The notes beneath the pieces were generated by a model that did not search any database, was not told the DNA's origin, and saw only the letters and a list, made by a program, of their open reading frames with translations. 64,000 nt of DNA, taken from contig JAUHVK010000002.1 of assembly GCA_030425145.1 (NCBI GenBank), positions 62,001 through 126,000 of the forward strand. The letters run 5' to 3'. The position numbers and the translations under genes were made by a program. The DNA is from Alphaproteobacteria bacterium (GTDB taxonomy: Bacteria > Pseudomonadota > Alphaproteobacteria > Rhodobacterales > Rhodobacteraceae). Each line of letters begins with the position of its first letter. Within the stretch, counting starts at the first letter, position 1. Shown piece after piece: positions 30,691 to 40,009 of the stretch.

Positions 30691-32249
30691 GCCAGACCCT
30701 CCCCACTGGCCCACGCCTTGAGCTCTTTGCGGATCACCTTGCCGGTGACGGTCATCGGCAGTTCTTCAAGGAATTCGATTTCCCTTGGGCAAGAATAACT
30801 TGCAAGGCGATCCTTAACCCAATCCTGAAGGTCCATAACCGAGGCGTTAACGCCCTCTTTGAGCACCACATAGGCCTTGACGATCTCGGTCCGCAGCGCG
30901 TCAGGCTTGCCCACCACACCGCAGGTCGCAACCGCCGGATGGGCGAGCAGGCAGTCTTCGATCTCCGCCGGTCCGATCCGATATCCGGCTGAGGTGATTA
31001 CGTCGTCCTCACGTCCAAGAAAGGTGATCGTCTCACCCACCTTGATCCCACGGTCGCCAGTCACCATCCAATCGCCACGGAACTTCTCGGCGGTTGCTTT
31101 GGGCTTGCGCCAGTATTCCAGCATCATAGACGCCGATCCACGTCGCACGGCGATGTCGCCCTCTCCGTCGCAGGGCAAGCCATCCGCCCCGATCACCGCC
31201 ACCTGATGCCCCGGCACCGCCCGGCCCATGGAGCCCGGCACAGCGTCGAACGACGCGCCGCAGGACGACACGATCATGTTGCATTCGGTCTGACCGTAGA
31301 ATTCGTTGATCGTCACGCCAAACGCCTCGCGCCCCCAAGCGAGTATCTCGGCCCCGAGCGGTTCGCCGCCACTGGCGACCGATCGCAGACCGTCGATCCG
31401 GGCATCCGCCGCCTTGAGCATCCGCAGGGCAGTTGGTGGGAAAAACACATTGCGCACAGTGCCTTCCCGGCAAATCCGCGCGCAGTCTTCGGCCGAAAAC
31501 TTTGGCATCCGCGCCGCAACCACAGGCACCCCAAGCGCAAGCCCCGGCATAAGCACGTCGAACAGACCACCGATCCACGCCCAGTCAGCAGGCGTCCAGA
31601 TTACGTCGCCCTCCTGCCCGAGAAAATCGTGGCTCATCTCGACACCCGGCAAGTGCCCGGTCAGCATCCGATGCCCATGCAGAGCGCCTTTGGGCGCCCC
31701 CGTCGTGCCACTGGTGTAGATCAGCACCGCCGCATCGTCTGGCCCGGTTTCAACCATTGCGCGGGTGCCGGATGATGCGCCCAGATCGCTGCGGGTGACG
31801 GTGGCAACGCCCAGCCCGGTCAGCTGCACCACGCCTTCGAGGTCGGTCACGACAACGCCGACCCCCGAATCTTCGATCCGTGTGCGCAGCGCGTCGGTCT
31901 TGAACAACTTGAACAGCGGTACCGAGATCGCGCCCAACCGCCACGCGGCAATATGGGCAGCGGCGCAAAGTGGTGATTGCGACAGCAGCACGCCCACCCG
32001 ATCGCCCTTCATCACCCCGCGCTCGATCAACGCGACTTCAACCTGCCGCGACCGATACCACAGGTCGCCATAGGTCACGGGTCGCACATGCTCTGGCGTC
32101 ACCTCAATGATCGCAACGCGCCCCGGATCGGTGGCCGCCCAACCATCACAAACCTGATGCGCCATGTTCAACGATGCGGGCAAGTCCCAGTCGAACCCCT
32201 TGCACAGCGCATCATAAGGCGCGGGTCTTAGCATCGAACGCGGGCTCAT
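30687..32249 (-). CDS. AMP-dependent acyl-CoA synthetase
   Basis: 520-residue ANL-superfamily ligase. Core motifs: YTSGTTGAPKGALHG (P-loop), EFYGQTECNM (A5 motif), GDRGIKVGETITFLGREDDVI (hinge/A8) and the C-terminal catalytic Lys in VTGKVIRKEL. It activates a carboxylic acid to its CoA thioester. Operon position suggests isovalerate, methylcrotonate or acetoacetate as substrate, which the sequence cannot decide. It overlaps its small upstream gene (ATGA) and the downstream LprI-like gene. Confidence 0.88.
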   Translation of the reverse strand: MSPRSMLRPAPYDALCKGFDWDLPASLNMAHQVCDGWAATDPGRVAIIEVTPEHVRPVTYGDLWYRSRQVEVALIERGVMKGDRVGVLLSQSPLCAAAHIAAWRLGAISVPLFKLFKTDALRTRIEDSGVGVVVTDLEGVVQLTGLGVATVTRSDLGASSGTRAMVETGPDDAAVLIYTSGTTGAPKGALHGHRMLTGHLPGVEMSHDFLGQEGDVIWTPADWAWIGGLFDVLMPGLALGVPVVAARMPKFSAEDCARICREGTVRNVFFPPTALRMLKAADARIDGLRSVASGGEPLGAEILAWGREAFGVTINEFYGQTECNMIVSSCGASFDAVPGSMGRAVPGHQVAVIGADGLPCDGEGDIAVRRGSASMMLEYWRKPKATAEKFRGDWMVTGDRGIKVGETITFLGREDDVITSAGYRIGPAEIEDCLLAHPAVATCGVVGKPDALRTEIVKAYVVLKEGVNASVMDLQDWVKDRLASYSCPREIEFLEELPMTVTGKVIRKELKAWASGEGLA

Positions 32250-32551
32250 ATCGACAGCCTGTCGGGCAAAGTCTGCCCGTCAGTCGAAATCAGGCGACCA
32301 AACCGGGTGACGTGATAGACCAGATCATTGCACTTCACGGTGATCCAAGCCCCATCGACCTGCCCCGCCAGCCCGACGCAATCCCCGACCTGCGCGGTGG
32401 GGCCGCCGTCTTGCATGACATAGCGCGTGGCAATGGCGTTGATCACATCGGTCTCCGTTATCGTGGCCGCGATCCAACCATAGCGGAACGCAAGCAAAGC
32501 GCCCACCAGCGTGGCAAGTCCCAAAGGCACAAACCACACCCAGCTTGGCAT
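32246..32551 (-). CDS. Small hypothetical protein with one N-terminal membrane helix
   Basis: 101 residues. Residues 3-24 form a hydrophobic helix that may be a signal anchor; the rest is a small polar domain with two Cys (GDCVGLAG and VKCNDLVYHV). It begins two bases after the ivd stop and overlaps the ligase start by four, so it is clearly part of the operon. No family recognised. Confidence 0.72.
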   Translation of the reverse strand: MPSWVWFVPLGLATLVGALLAFRYGWIAATITETDVINAIATRYVMQDGGPTAQVGDCVGLAGQVDGAWITVKCNDLVYHVTRFGRLISTDGQTLPDRLSI

Positions 32552-32553
32552 CG

Positions 32554-33717
32554 TCAGCTCATCGCCGCCATCATTTCGCGGCCCACCAGCATGCGCCGGA
32601 TCTCGGACGTGCCCGCGCCGATCTCCATCAGCTTGGCATCGCGGAAGATGCGCGCAACCGGTGCGTCAGACAGGAAGCCCGCGCCACCCATCGCCTGAAC
32701 AGCCTGATGCGCCTGCACCATTGCCTGTTCACTGGCATAGAGACAGCAGGCGGCGGCGTCCTGACGGGTCACATCGCCTCGGTCGCAAGCCTTGGCGACT
32801 TCGTAGACATATGCGCGGGCCGAGTTCATCGCCGTGTACATATCGGCCATCTTGCCCTGCATCAGTTGGAAATTTCCAATCGGCTGACCAAACTGCTTGC
32901 GCTCGGCCATATAGGGCATGATTTCGTCCAGACAGGAGGCCATGATGCCAAGGCCAATGCCGGCAAGCACCACACGCTCATAATCCAGGCCGGACATCAA
33001 AACGCGCACGCCCTTGCCCTCTTCGCCCAGCACGTTTTCGAACGGCACTTCGACATCGTCAAAGATCAGTTCGGCAGTGTTCGACCCACGCATCCCCAGT
33101 TTATCGAAATGCGGGGAGGTGCTGAACCCTTTCATCGACTTTTCGATCAGGAACGCGGTGATCCCTTTGGAACCGGCATCCGGATCGGTCTTGGCATAGA
33201 CGACAAGCGTGTCGGCATCCGGGCCGTTGGTGATCCAGTATTTGTTGCCGCTCAGCCGGTAGTAATCGTTCCGCTTTTCCGCGCGCAGTTTCATCGACAC
33301 CACGTCCGACCCAGCCCCGGGTTCGGACATCGCCAACGCACCAACATGCTCACCGGAGATCAAACCCGGAAGGTATTTTGCCTTTTGTTCTGCGTTACCG
33401 TTCAACTTGATCTGGTTCACACACAGGTTCGAATGCGCGCCGTAGGACAGCGACACCGAGGCGGATGCCCGCGCCACCTCTTCCACGGCGACGGTATGCG
33501 CAAGATAGCTCATACCCGCACCGCCGTATTCCTCGTCCACGGTGATGCCCAAGAGACCAAGCTCGCCCATTTCGGTCCAAAGCTCGGGCGGGAAATTGTT
33601 GGAACGGTCGATCTCGGCCGCCATCGGCTTGACGCGTTCCTGCGCCCAGCGATGCACCATCTCGCGCAAGGAATTGACGTCTTCCCCAAGATCGAACTGC
33701 ATGGTCGCGTTAAACAT
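32554..33717 (-). CDS. ivd: Isovaleryl-CoA dehydrogenase
   Basis: 387 residues from the ATG at 33717; the longer frame starts inside the operator. FAD acyl-CoA dehydrogenase that oxidises isovaleryl-CoA to 3-methylcrotonyl-CoA. Signatures: [12 protein letters not shown] and the C-terminal [11 protein letters not shown]. The catalytic Glu is at 247 in L-D-Y-E-R-V-V-L, the position specific to isovaleryl-type enzymes rather than the C-terminal site of other acyl-CoA dehydrogenases. First gene of the leucine operon; also called liuA. Confidence 0.94.
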   Translation of the reverse strand: MFNATMQFDLGEDVNSLREMVHRWAQERVKPMAAEIDRSNNFPPELWTEMGELGLLGITVDEEYGGAGMSYLAHTVAVEEVARASASVSLSYGAHSNLCVNQIKLNGNAEQKAKYLPGLISGEHVGALAMSEPGAGSDVVSMKLRAEKRNDYYRLSGNKYWITNGPDADTLVVYAKTDPDAGSKGITAFLIEKSMKGFSTSPHFDKLGMRGSNTAELIFDDVEVPFENVLGEEGKGVRVLMSGLDYERVVLAGIGLGIMASCLDEIMPYMAERKQFGQPIGNFQLMQGKMADMYTAMNSARAYVYEVAKACDRGDVTRQDAAACCLYASEQAMVQAHQAVQAMGGAGFLSDAPVARIFRDAKLMEIGAGTSEIRRMLVGREMMAAMS

Positions 33718-33740
33718 TCGCCTCTCCCCGAGCGGATTTA

Positions 33741-33786
33741 TTGAACACTTGTTCAAATCTTACGAGAAACTCTGTCGTCAGGTCAA
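33741..33786 (-). promoter_or_regulatory. Promoter and palindromic operator of the leucine operon
   Basis: Minus strand: -35 TTGACC (33786-33781), 18-base spacer, -10 TAAGAT (33762-33757), followed directly by the 16-bp palindrome TTGAACA-n2-TGTTCAA (33756-33741) where transcription would start. This is a classic repressor layout, most like TetR-type acyl-CoA regulators. The ivd start is 24 bases downstream of the operator. No regulator gene is adjacent. Confidence 0.65.
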
Positions 33787-33855
33787 GCGCAAGGAACTGT
33801 CCGCAACATCGGGCGTTGACTGCCCGAACCACAGAAACAGCAAAAGGACACTCTC

Positions 33856-34326
33856 ATGACCGCGACCTTCACCGACACTTTCTGGAGCAACATGAACAAA
33901 ATCCACGTTGTTTTGCTTGGCGCGGGCGATGGCGCACCGGTGCCGATGTCGCCACTGGCACGCAAGGAAGATGGTGCGATCTGGTTCATCACGTCTGCCG
34001 ATCATGACAGTTTCAAAGCCGCCAAAGCGGTTGCAGACGCCGACATCTACCTTTGCGATTCGGCGGGCCATATGTACGGCACCGTCAAAGGCCGCCTGTC
34101 CGCATCGCAGGACGACGACAAACTGGACGAGCTTTGGTCACCGATGGCCGCCGCATGGTTCGAGAACGGGCGTGAGGATGACTCGGTAAGGCTGATGAAA
34201 TACATTCCGCGTGAGGCTGAGATCTGGGCCACTGATGGCACCGCCAAGTATCTGTTCGAGACCATCAAGGCGAATGTCACTGACAGCAAACCCGACACCG
34301 GCACCTACGGCATGATTCACTTTTGA
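33856..34326 (+). CDS. Pyridoxamine 5'-phosphate oxidase-like general stress protein
   Basis: 156 residues with the split-barrel flavin-binding fold of the general stress protein 26 / PNPOx-like group: GAPVPMSPLAR strand, IWFITSADHDSFKA, and late WFENGREDDSVRLMKYIP and AEIWATDG segments. These proteins bind FMN or F420-like cofactors but lack the PdxH substrate residues. It diverges from ivd, with AAAGGAC before the ATG, and creA follows nine bases after its stop. Confidence 0.85.
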   Translation: MTATFTDTFWSNMNKIHVVLLGAGDGAPVPMSPLARKEDGAIWFITSADHDSFKAAKAVADADIYLCDSAGHMYGTVKGRLSASQDDDKLDELWSPMAAAWFENGREDDSVRLMKYIPREAEIWATDGTAKYLFETIKANVTDSKPDTGTYGMIHF

Positions 34327-34335
34327 GGACGTCAC

Positions 34336-34791
34336 ATGAAGAATTTTTGGATCACTTTCCTGCTTGGTTTGGCCGCACTGACCCCGGCGCGGGCCGAACA
34401 GGTGGGCGAAGTCGGCGTCGACTGGGTTGGCAATGATATCATCATCGAGGCCATCGCCGACCCGGATGTGGAAGGTGTAACCTGCCACATTGCCTATTTT
34501 GAGCGGGGCCTGATTGACCGGCTCAGCAAAGGCAACTGGTTCGAAGACCCTTCAAACGCGTCGATCTCGTGCCGTCAGACTGGGCCAATCACGATTGGAG
34601 ACATTGATCGCGACGATGATGGTGAGGACGTTTTCCGCGCCTCGCGGTCGATCATCCTCAAGTCGCTAAGGGTGAAGCGCATCTTTGATGAAAAGAACCG
34701 GACACTGATCTACGTCGCCCACGCGGCTGAACTGACCGACGGGTCAGCCAAGGTGTCGATGTCGACGGTTCCGCTTTACGGATCAGATTGA
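34336..34791 (+). CDS. creA: CreA family periplasmic protein
   Basis: 151 residues: a signal peptide (about 20 residues, ending A-R-A) followed by the CreA domain, recognised from VGNDIIIEAIADPDVEGVTC, YFERGLIDRLSKG and the late FDEKNRTLIYVAH region. A Cys pair in VTCHIAYF and SISCRQTG is typical. Molecular function is unknown in all species. It is probably cotranscribed with the PNPOx-like gene and ends at the hairpin at 34801. Confidence 0.88.
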   Translation: MKNFWITFLLGLAALTPARAEQVGEVGVDWVGNDIIIEAIADPDVEGVTCHIAYFERGLIDRLSKGNWFEDPSNASISCRQTGPITIGDIDRDDDGEDVFRASRSIILKSLRVKRIFDEKNRTLIYVAHAAELTDGSAKVSMSTVPLYGSD

Positions 34792-34800
34792 GGCATTGTC

Positions 34801-34823
34801 GTCCTCGGGTCACGCCCGAGGAC
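34801..34823. terminator. Bidirectional hairpin between creA and the HAD gene
   Basis: A perfect 9-bp stem GTCCTCGGG/CCCGAGGAC with a 5-base loop lies between two converging genes, 9 bases after creA and 13 bases after the HAD stop. There is no T-run, so it is a probable rather than certain terminator. Confidence 0.55.
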
Positions 34824-34836
34824 TGCACCCACTATC

Positions 34837-35499
34837 CTACCCCAGCAACCGCACCGCCACGTTCGGTAGTTCGTCAAAGTGCTGGATGATTGCGTCCGGT
34901 TCCAAAGCCGCCATGTCTTCACCCGACGGGCCGAACCCGACCAGAACACAGGCGACCCCTACAGCGCGCGCCGTGTCGCGATCCGTGACTGTATCGCCGA
35001 TTAGACAGCTTTGCCCGACAATACCCCCCGCCCGTTCCACCGCCGCGATGTAAGGGGCCGCATCCGGTTTGCGGGTGGGTAGTGTGTCAGCCCCGATCAA
35101 CGAGCTAAACGCATCCCGGACACCCAGCCGGGTCATCAGCGTTTCCGCAAGACCTTCCGGCTTATTGGTGCAGATGCCCACGACCATTCCGTGCGATTTC
35201 AACGCCTCAACCGCCTCCATCGCGCCGGGGTAAAGAACGGTATGCGTGTCAATCGCATCGCCATAAGCTGACAAAAGCACCGGGTAATACCGGTCAATCA
35301 AATCGGCGGAATACTGCCCAGACCGCTCCAACCCCAGTGCCAGCATGGCCCGTCCGCCACGCAGCGCCGTTCCGGCATCGGCCAAGGGGTCGAGACGGGT
35401 GTCAAAACCCATTTTCTCAAAGCAATGATTGGCCGCCGCAATCAAATCACCACTGGTGTCGGCCAGCGTTCCATCAAGGTCAAAAATGACTGTCCGCAC
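34837..35499 (-). CDS. HAD-family phosphatase, phosphoglycolate-phosphatase-like
   Basis: 220 residues from a GTG at 35499, which has AGGAG seven bases upstream; the open frame extends far upstream without support. Motif I D-L-D-G-T near the N-terminus, motif II CTNKPEG, motif III lysine in TRKPDAAP, and motif IV IGDTVTDRDTA. It resembles Gph at 103-759 over the full length. Divergent from glmU; substrate uncertain. Confidence 0.82.
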   Translation of the reverse strand: MRTVIFDLDGTLADTSGDLIAAANHCFEKMGFDTRLDPLADAGTALRGGRAMLALGLERSGQYSADLIDRYYPVLLSAYGDAIDTHTVLYPGAMEAVEALKSHGMVVGICTNKPEGLAETLMTRLGVRDAFSSLIGADTLPTRKPDAAPYIAAVERAGGIVGQSCLIGDTVTDRDTARAVGVACVLVGFGPSGEDMAALEPDAIIQHFDELPNVAVRLLG

Positions 35500-35604
35500 C
35501 ACGTGTCTCCTGTCACATCTCGCAACCACAAGTGAAATTAGTCGCCTTGCGGCACTCGGCCAGAGCGATAAAAGGAGCGGAGGCAAAAGACAAAGAGAAA
35601 CCCA

Positions 35605-36954
35605 ATGAGCACAGCCCTGGTCATTCTTGCAGCGGGCAAAGGCACCCGCATGGAATCGGACCTTCCGAAAGTCCTGCACAAGATCGGTGGCGCGCCGCTC
35701 TTGCATCACGCGATGCTGTCCGCGTCGGCTTTGGAGCCGGAGCGCACTATTGTCGTGACCGGGCACGGAGCCGAGCTTGTCGATGCCGCCGCACAGGATT
35801 TCGACCCCGACGCGAATGCCGTCCGCCAGAAAGAACAGTTGGGCACAGCCCATGCCGTCGCTCAGGCGCGCGAAGCACTGGACGGCTTTGATGGCGAAGT
35901 GATCGTTCTCTACGGCGACACGCCTTTCATCACCACTGATACGCTGGAACAGATGATCGCAGCCCGCGCGACACATGACATCGTTGTGCTTGGGTTCGAA
36001 GCCACCGATCCCGGCCGTTATGGCCGGTTGCTCATGGACGGTGAAACGCTTTCGAGGATCGTTGAATACAAAGACGCCACGGAAGAAGAACGCGCGGTCA
36101 CACTATGTAATTCGGGCGTCATCTGCGCCGATGCCCGCACGCTTTTCGATCTGGTCGCGGCCGTGGGCAACGACAATGCCTCTGGCGAATACTACCTGAC
36201 CGACATTATCGGCCTCGCCAACGCGCGTGGTCTCAAGGCCACTGCCGTCACCTGTGACGAGGCAGAAACGCTGGGCATCAATTCCCGTCTGGAACTGGCC
36301 AGTGCCGAAGCGCTGTTCCAACAGAACAAACGCCGCGCTCTGATCGAGGATGGCGTGATGATGCAGGCCCCCGACACGGTGTTCCTGTCGTTCGATACGA
36401 TTATTGGCCGTGATGCGGAAATCGAACCCAACGTGGTTTTTGCCCCCGGCGTCACTGTCGAATCCGGTGCCCGTATCCGCGCGTTCAGCCATCTAGAAGG
36501 CGCCCATGTCAGCCGCGGTGCCACCGTCGGGCCGTTCGCCCGCCTGCGCCCCGGCGCCGAACTGGCGGAAGACGTGCATATCGGCAACTTCGTCGAGATC
36601 AAGAACGCCGCGATTGATGAAGGTGCCAAGGTCAATCACCTCACCTATATCGGCGATGCCGAGATTGGCGCGCGGTCGAACATCGGCGCAGGCACCATCA
36701 CCTGCAACTATGACGGCGTGATGAAGCACCGCACCACCATCGGACGCGACACGTTCATAGGATCGAACACTATGCTGGTCGCCCCGGTGACTGTGGGCAA
36801 CGAAGCGATGACCGCGACCGCCACAGTAGTGACCAAAGACGTTCCGGATGGCGCAATGGCGATTGCGCGGACAGATCAGACCAACAAGGACGGTTTCGCG
36901 CGCAAGCTCTTCAGCATCTTGCGCGCCAAGAAAGCCAAGCAGGCAAAGGGTTAA
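35605..36954 (+). CDS. glmU: Bifunctional GlcNAc-1-P uridyltransferase / GlcN-1-P acetyltransferase
   Basis: 449 residues. Residues 1-230 form the pyrophosphorylase with LAAGKGTRMESDLPKVLH; residues about 250-440 form the left-handed beta-helix acetyltransferase with hexapeptide repeats (for example VHIGNFVEIKNAAIDEGAKV, and GAGTITCNYDG). It makes UDP-GlcNAc for peptidoglycan and LPS. It precedes glmS by four bases, so the two-gene unit covers three consecutive catalytic steps of the pathway except GlmM. Confidence 0.97.
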   Translation: MSTALVILAAGKGTRMESDLPKVLHKIGGAPLLHHAMLSASALEPERTIVVTGHGAELVDAAAQDFDPDANAVRQKEQLGTAHAVAQAREALDGFDGEVIVLYGDTPFITTDTLEQMIAARATHDIVVLGFEATDPGRYGRLLMDGETLSRIVEYKDATEEERAVTLCNSGVICADARTLFDLVAAVGNDNASGEYYLTDIIGLANARGLKATAVTCDEAETLGINSRLELASAEALFQQNKRRALIEDGVMMQAPDTVFLSFDTIIGRDAEIEPNVVFAPGVTVESGARIRAFSHLEGAHVSRGATVGPFARLRPGAELAEDVHIGNFVEIKNAAIDEGAKVNHLTYIGDAEIGARSNIGAGTITCNYDGVMKHRTTIGRDTFIGSNTMLVAPVTVGNEAMTATATVVTKDVPDGAMAIARTDQTNKDGFARKLFSILRAKKAKQAKG

Positions 36955-36958
36955 GCGT

Positions 36959-38776
36959 ATGTGTGGAATTATTGGCGTACTTGGGCAGCACGAAGCCGCC
37001 CCCCTCCTGGTCGAGGCACTCAAGCGTCTAGAATATCGCGGCTATGACAGCGCGGGTATTGCGACGGTCAACAAGGGTGTGCTGGACCGCCGCCGCGCGG
37101 TTGGCAAGCTGGTGAACCTGTCGGACCTGCTGGTCCACAATCCACTTCCCGGCAAATCCGGGATCGGCCACACCCGCTGGGCCACTCATGGCGAGCCCAA
37201 CACCAAGAACGCTCACCCGCACCAGTCTGGCCCGGTGGCCGTTGTCCACAATGGGATCATTGAGAACTACAAGGAACTGCGCGCCGAACTGGCTCAGCAT
37301 CAGGTCACACCTCAAACAGACACTGATACGGAAACCGTCGCGCTGCTCACACATCACTATGTTGAGCAGGGCATGACCCATGTCGAGGCCGCCCGCACAT
37401 GTCTGGCCCGCTTGGAAGGCGCGTTTGCGCTGGCTTTCCTATTTGATGGCGAAGACGACCTGATCGTCGCAGCCCGAAAGGGCAGCCCCTTGGCCATTGG
37501 GCATGGAGACGGCGAAATGTTCGTCGGTTCCGACGCCATTGCGCTTGCGCCGATGACCGATACCATCACCTATCTCGAAGAAGGTGATTGCGCGGTCCTG
37601 ACCCGACAGACACTTGATATCTTTGATGAAAGCGGTGCGCGCGTCACACGCGAAAGCCGCACCATCAACACCGACGCCACCCGCGTCGACAAGGCGGGAT
37701 ACAAGCACTTCATGGCCAAGGAGATCGCCGAACAGCCCACCGTTCTGGCCGATGCCCTGCGCGCCTATCTCGATGGCAATACGATTGTCCTGCCGGATGC
37801 GCTGCCCGATTTCAGCAAGATTGACCGCCTCACCATGGTCGCCTGTGGCACCGCGTTCTATGCCTGCCTAACCGCGAAATACTGGTTCGAGCAACTGGCG
37901 GAGATACCGGTTGAGGTCGATATCGCATCGGAATTCCGCTACCGCGAGCCTCCGATCCCGGCGCGCAGCGTTGCGCTCTTCGTGTCGCAATCCGGCGAAA
38001 CCGCCGACACGCTGGCTGCGCTGCGGTATTGCAAGGGCAAGGCCGACAGCATTCTGTCGGTGGTCAACGTGGCCGAAAGTTCCATCGCTCGCGAAAGCGA
38101 TGTGGCGCTGCCGATCCACGCGGGTGTCGAAGTCGGTGTGGCCTCGACCAAGGCGTTCACATGCCAGCTCAACACACTGCTGCTGCTCGCACTTCATGCC
38201 GCCGTTGTACGGGGCGTGATGTCCCCAGAAGAACTGGCCGAGAAACTCTCTAGCCTCCGGGGGTTGCCCGGCCTGTTCAACATCGCGCTCGATCGCGATC
38301 CGGCCATGGCCGACGCTGCCCACAAGATCGCCGAGGCGCGGGACGTTTTGTTCCTTGGGCGTGGATTGATGTACCCACTTGCGCTGGAAGGCGCACTTAA
38401 ACTTAAAGAAATCAGCTATATACACGCCGAAGCTTATGCGTCTGGAGAACTCAAGCACGGGCCAATCGCCCTCATCGACAAGAGCGTTCCAGTGATCGTC
38501 ATGGCACCCCGTGATGCACTATTCGAAAAGACCGTGTCGAACATGCAAGAGGTCATGGCCCGTGGCGGCAAGGTCTGCTTGATCACAGATGCCGCAGGAG
38601 CCGAAGCCGCAGGAGCGGATGTCTGGCGCACTGTCATTCTGCCCGCAGTTGACCCGATGCTCTCGCCCCTGCTCTACGCCTTGCCCGCGCAATTGATCGC
38701 TTACCATGCGGCCATCGCCAAAGGCACGGATGTCGACCAGCCCCGCAACCTTGCCAAATCCGTTACAGTGGAATGA
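36959..38776 (+). CDS. glmS: Glutamine--fructose-6-phosphate aminotransferase (isomerising)
   Basis: 605 residues from the ATG at 36959, which places the catalytic nucleophile at Cys2 (M-C-G-I-I-G-V); the upstream open frame inside glmU is spurious. N-terminal class II glutaminase (to about 240) and two SIS sugar-isomerase domains (CGTAFYACL, SQSGETADT, GRGLMYPLALEGALKLKEISY). Ends with the conserved LAKSVTVE. It makes glucosamine-6-phosphate. No glmS ribozyme is expected in proteobacteria, and the four-base gap from glmU leaves no room for one. Confidence 0.97.
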   Translation: MCGIIGVLGQHEAAPLLVEALKRLEYRGYDSAGIATVNKGVLDRRRAVGKLVNLSDLLVHNPLPGKSGIGHTRWATHGEPNTKNAHPHQSGPVAVVHNGIIENYKELRAELAQHQVTPQTDTDTETVALLTHHYVEQGMTHVEAARTCLARLEGAFALAFLFDGEDDLIVAARKGSPLAIGHGDGEMFVGSDAIALAPMTDTITYLEEGDCAVLTRQTLDIFDESGARVTRESRTINTDATRVDKAGYKHFMAKEIAEQPTVLADALRAYLDGNTIVLPDALPDFSKIDRLTMVACGTAFYACLTAKYWFEQLAEIPVEVDIASEFRYREPPIPARSVALFVSQSGETADTLAALRYCKGKADSILSVVNVAESSIARESDVALPIHAGVEVGVASTKAFTCQLNTLLLLALHAAVVRGVMSPEELAEKLSSLRGLPGLFNIALDRDPAMADAAHKIAEARDVLFLGRGLMYPLALEGALKLKEISYIHAEAYASGELKHGPIALIDKSVPVIVMAPRDALFEKTVSNMQEVMARGGKVCLITDAAGAEAAGADVWRTVILPAVDPMLSPLLYALPAQLIAYHAAIAKGTDVDQPRNLAKSVTVE

Positions 38777-39456
38777 CGCTGGACGACGCCCTTGACCAAC
38801 TGCGCGCGCAGGCCGAGCCGGGCCGCGACGTGCAGATGGCTGCCTACCATAAGGTTGACCGCCCCTATCTGGGCGTCGCCAACCCGAACACGGACGCGCT
38901 TGTCCGGGACTGGCGTCAGAACCTTGATCTCGACACACGGCTGAAATTGGCGTCTGATCTTTGGAACACAAATATCTTTGAGGCCCGCGTGGCCGCCGCC
39001 AAACTGCTGACACAGGCCCGGATCAAACCCTCAGACGACGCTGCATGGCAGTTGATCCAAAGTTGGGTGCCCGATTTCGACAGCTGGGCCATCGCTGATC
39101 ACGCCTGCATGGCAGGTCAACGACGCTTGACAGCAGACCCGTCTCGTCTGGATGAGGTCGAACGCTGGACCACCAGTGATCACATGTGGACCCGGCGCGC
39201 GGCATTGGTCATTACCCTTCCCTGGACCAAGCAGAACCACCCCAACTCTGAGGAAACCGCGGCCCGCGATCGCATCTTGGGTTGGGCCGCTACTTATGTC
39301 AGCGACCCTGATTGGTTCATCCAGAAAGCCGTCGCCTGGTGGCTGCGCGATCTGTCAAAACACGACCCGGATCGCGCCCGCGCCTTTTTGGCGGCGCATG
39401 GCGAACAGATGAAACCCTTTGCCCGCAAAGAAGCCGCGCGCCACCTACCCGCCTGA
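38773..39456 (+). CDS. AlkD-like DNA alkylation repair protein
   Basis: 227-residue all-helical HEAT-repeat protein of the DNA alkylation repair (AlkC/AlkD) group: RPYLGVANPNTDALVRDWR, WNTNIFEARVAAAKLL, VPDFDSWAIADHAC and WFIQKAVAWWLRDLSKHDP. Such enzymes excise alkylated bases, using a conserved Asp and Trp residues that appear in DSWAIAD and in the WIxKAVAW-type motif. Its ATG overlaps the glmS stop by four bases, and its end overlaps the opposite gene by 12. Confidence 0.85.
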   Translation: MTLDDALDQLRAQAEPGRDVQMAAYHKVDRPYLGVANPNTDALVRDWRQNLDLDTRLKLASDLWNTNIFEARVAAAKLLTQARIKPSDDAAWQLIQSWVPDFDSWAIADHACMAGQRRLTADPSRLDEVERWTTSDHMWTRRAALVITLPWTKQNHPNSEETAARDRILGWAATYVSDPDWFIQKAVAWWLRDLSKHDPDRARAFLAAHGEQMKPFARKEAARHLPA

Positions 39457-39930
39457 AAACACCTGCACTTCCGCGAGTTCGGTCAGAGGCACCCCCAACA
39501 GGCGCATTGCTGGCAGCGACATCCGGCTTCCCCCGCCGTCAATCGGCAACAGGTCGACCTGCACCGTTGCACCCGTCGTGGGGTAAACCACCCGCCCCTT
39601 CGCCGGAGCCGCGACAAGCGCCGTTTCAAGCCAGAAACCGGGACGCACCGGATCTCCTAGCGACACGATCGTTGTCCCGAGACTTTTTTCGCCACTGGCA
39701 TCAGTCGCCGTCTTCGCGGCTTCCCGCTCTTCGGCGGTGGTCGTGTCGAACTCGTCCACCGTCCGGGCCGAAGTCGGCGGCCGCCGCGCTTCAAGCTCAA
39801 CAGTATCCGGCCTCGATTGCGGTCGCATCTGGCCCGTGCTGTCTGCCGCGTCGATCGGAGCAAAAACCCCCATCTGGCCACACCCGGTCAAAATCGCGCA
39901 AAGACCCAAAAACTTAATTGTCTTTTGCAT
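39445..39930 (-). CDS. Predicted lipoprotein, function unknown
   Basis: 161 residues. Signal peptide with lipobox I-L-T-G before Cys17, then a disordered Asp/Glu/Arg/Thr-rich linker (about 25-85) and a small C-terminal beta-rich domain ([38 protein letters not shown]). Similar Rhodobacteraceae proteins carry misleading enzyme names in databases; nothing here supports enzymatic activity. Its 3' end overlaps the convergent alkD-like gene by 12 bases. Confidence 0.72.
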   Translation of the reverse strand: MQKTIKFLGLCAILTGCGQMGVFAPIDAADSTGQMRPQSRPDTVELEARRPPTSARTVDEFDTTTAEEREAAKTATDASGEKSLGTTIVSLGDPVRPGFWLETALVAAPAKGRVVYPTTGATVQVDLLPIDGGGSRMSLPAMRLLGVPLTELAEVQVFSGG

Positions 39931-40009
39931 TTTGCCTCCGACCTTGGTCTTGAATTTCCGTATTTCGCCATACTTGCCCAGTCATCGACGAAAGGCTAGG
40001 CTCCCCGGC

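Noticed and set aside
35500-35976. N-terminal extension of the HAD gene to 35976
   Set aside because: It would overlap glmU on the opposite strand, and the GTG at 35499 has a good ribosome site directly before the HAD motif I.
36848-36958. N-terminal extension of glmS
   Set aside because: It would remove the catalytic Cys from position 2, which must be exposed after Met cleavage; the extension is another frame of glmU.
39737-40009. N-terminal extension of moaA
   Set aside because: It runs antisense through the lipoprotein gene and the sequence before T-P-L-I-D-P-F does not match MoaA.
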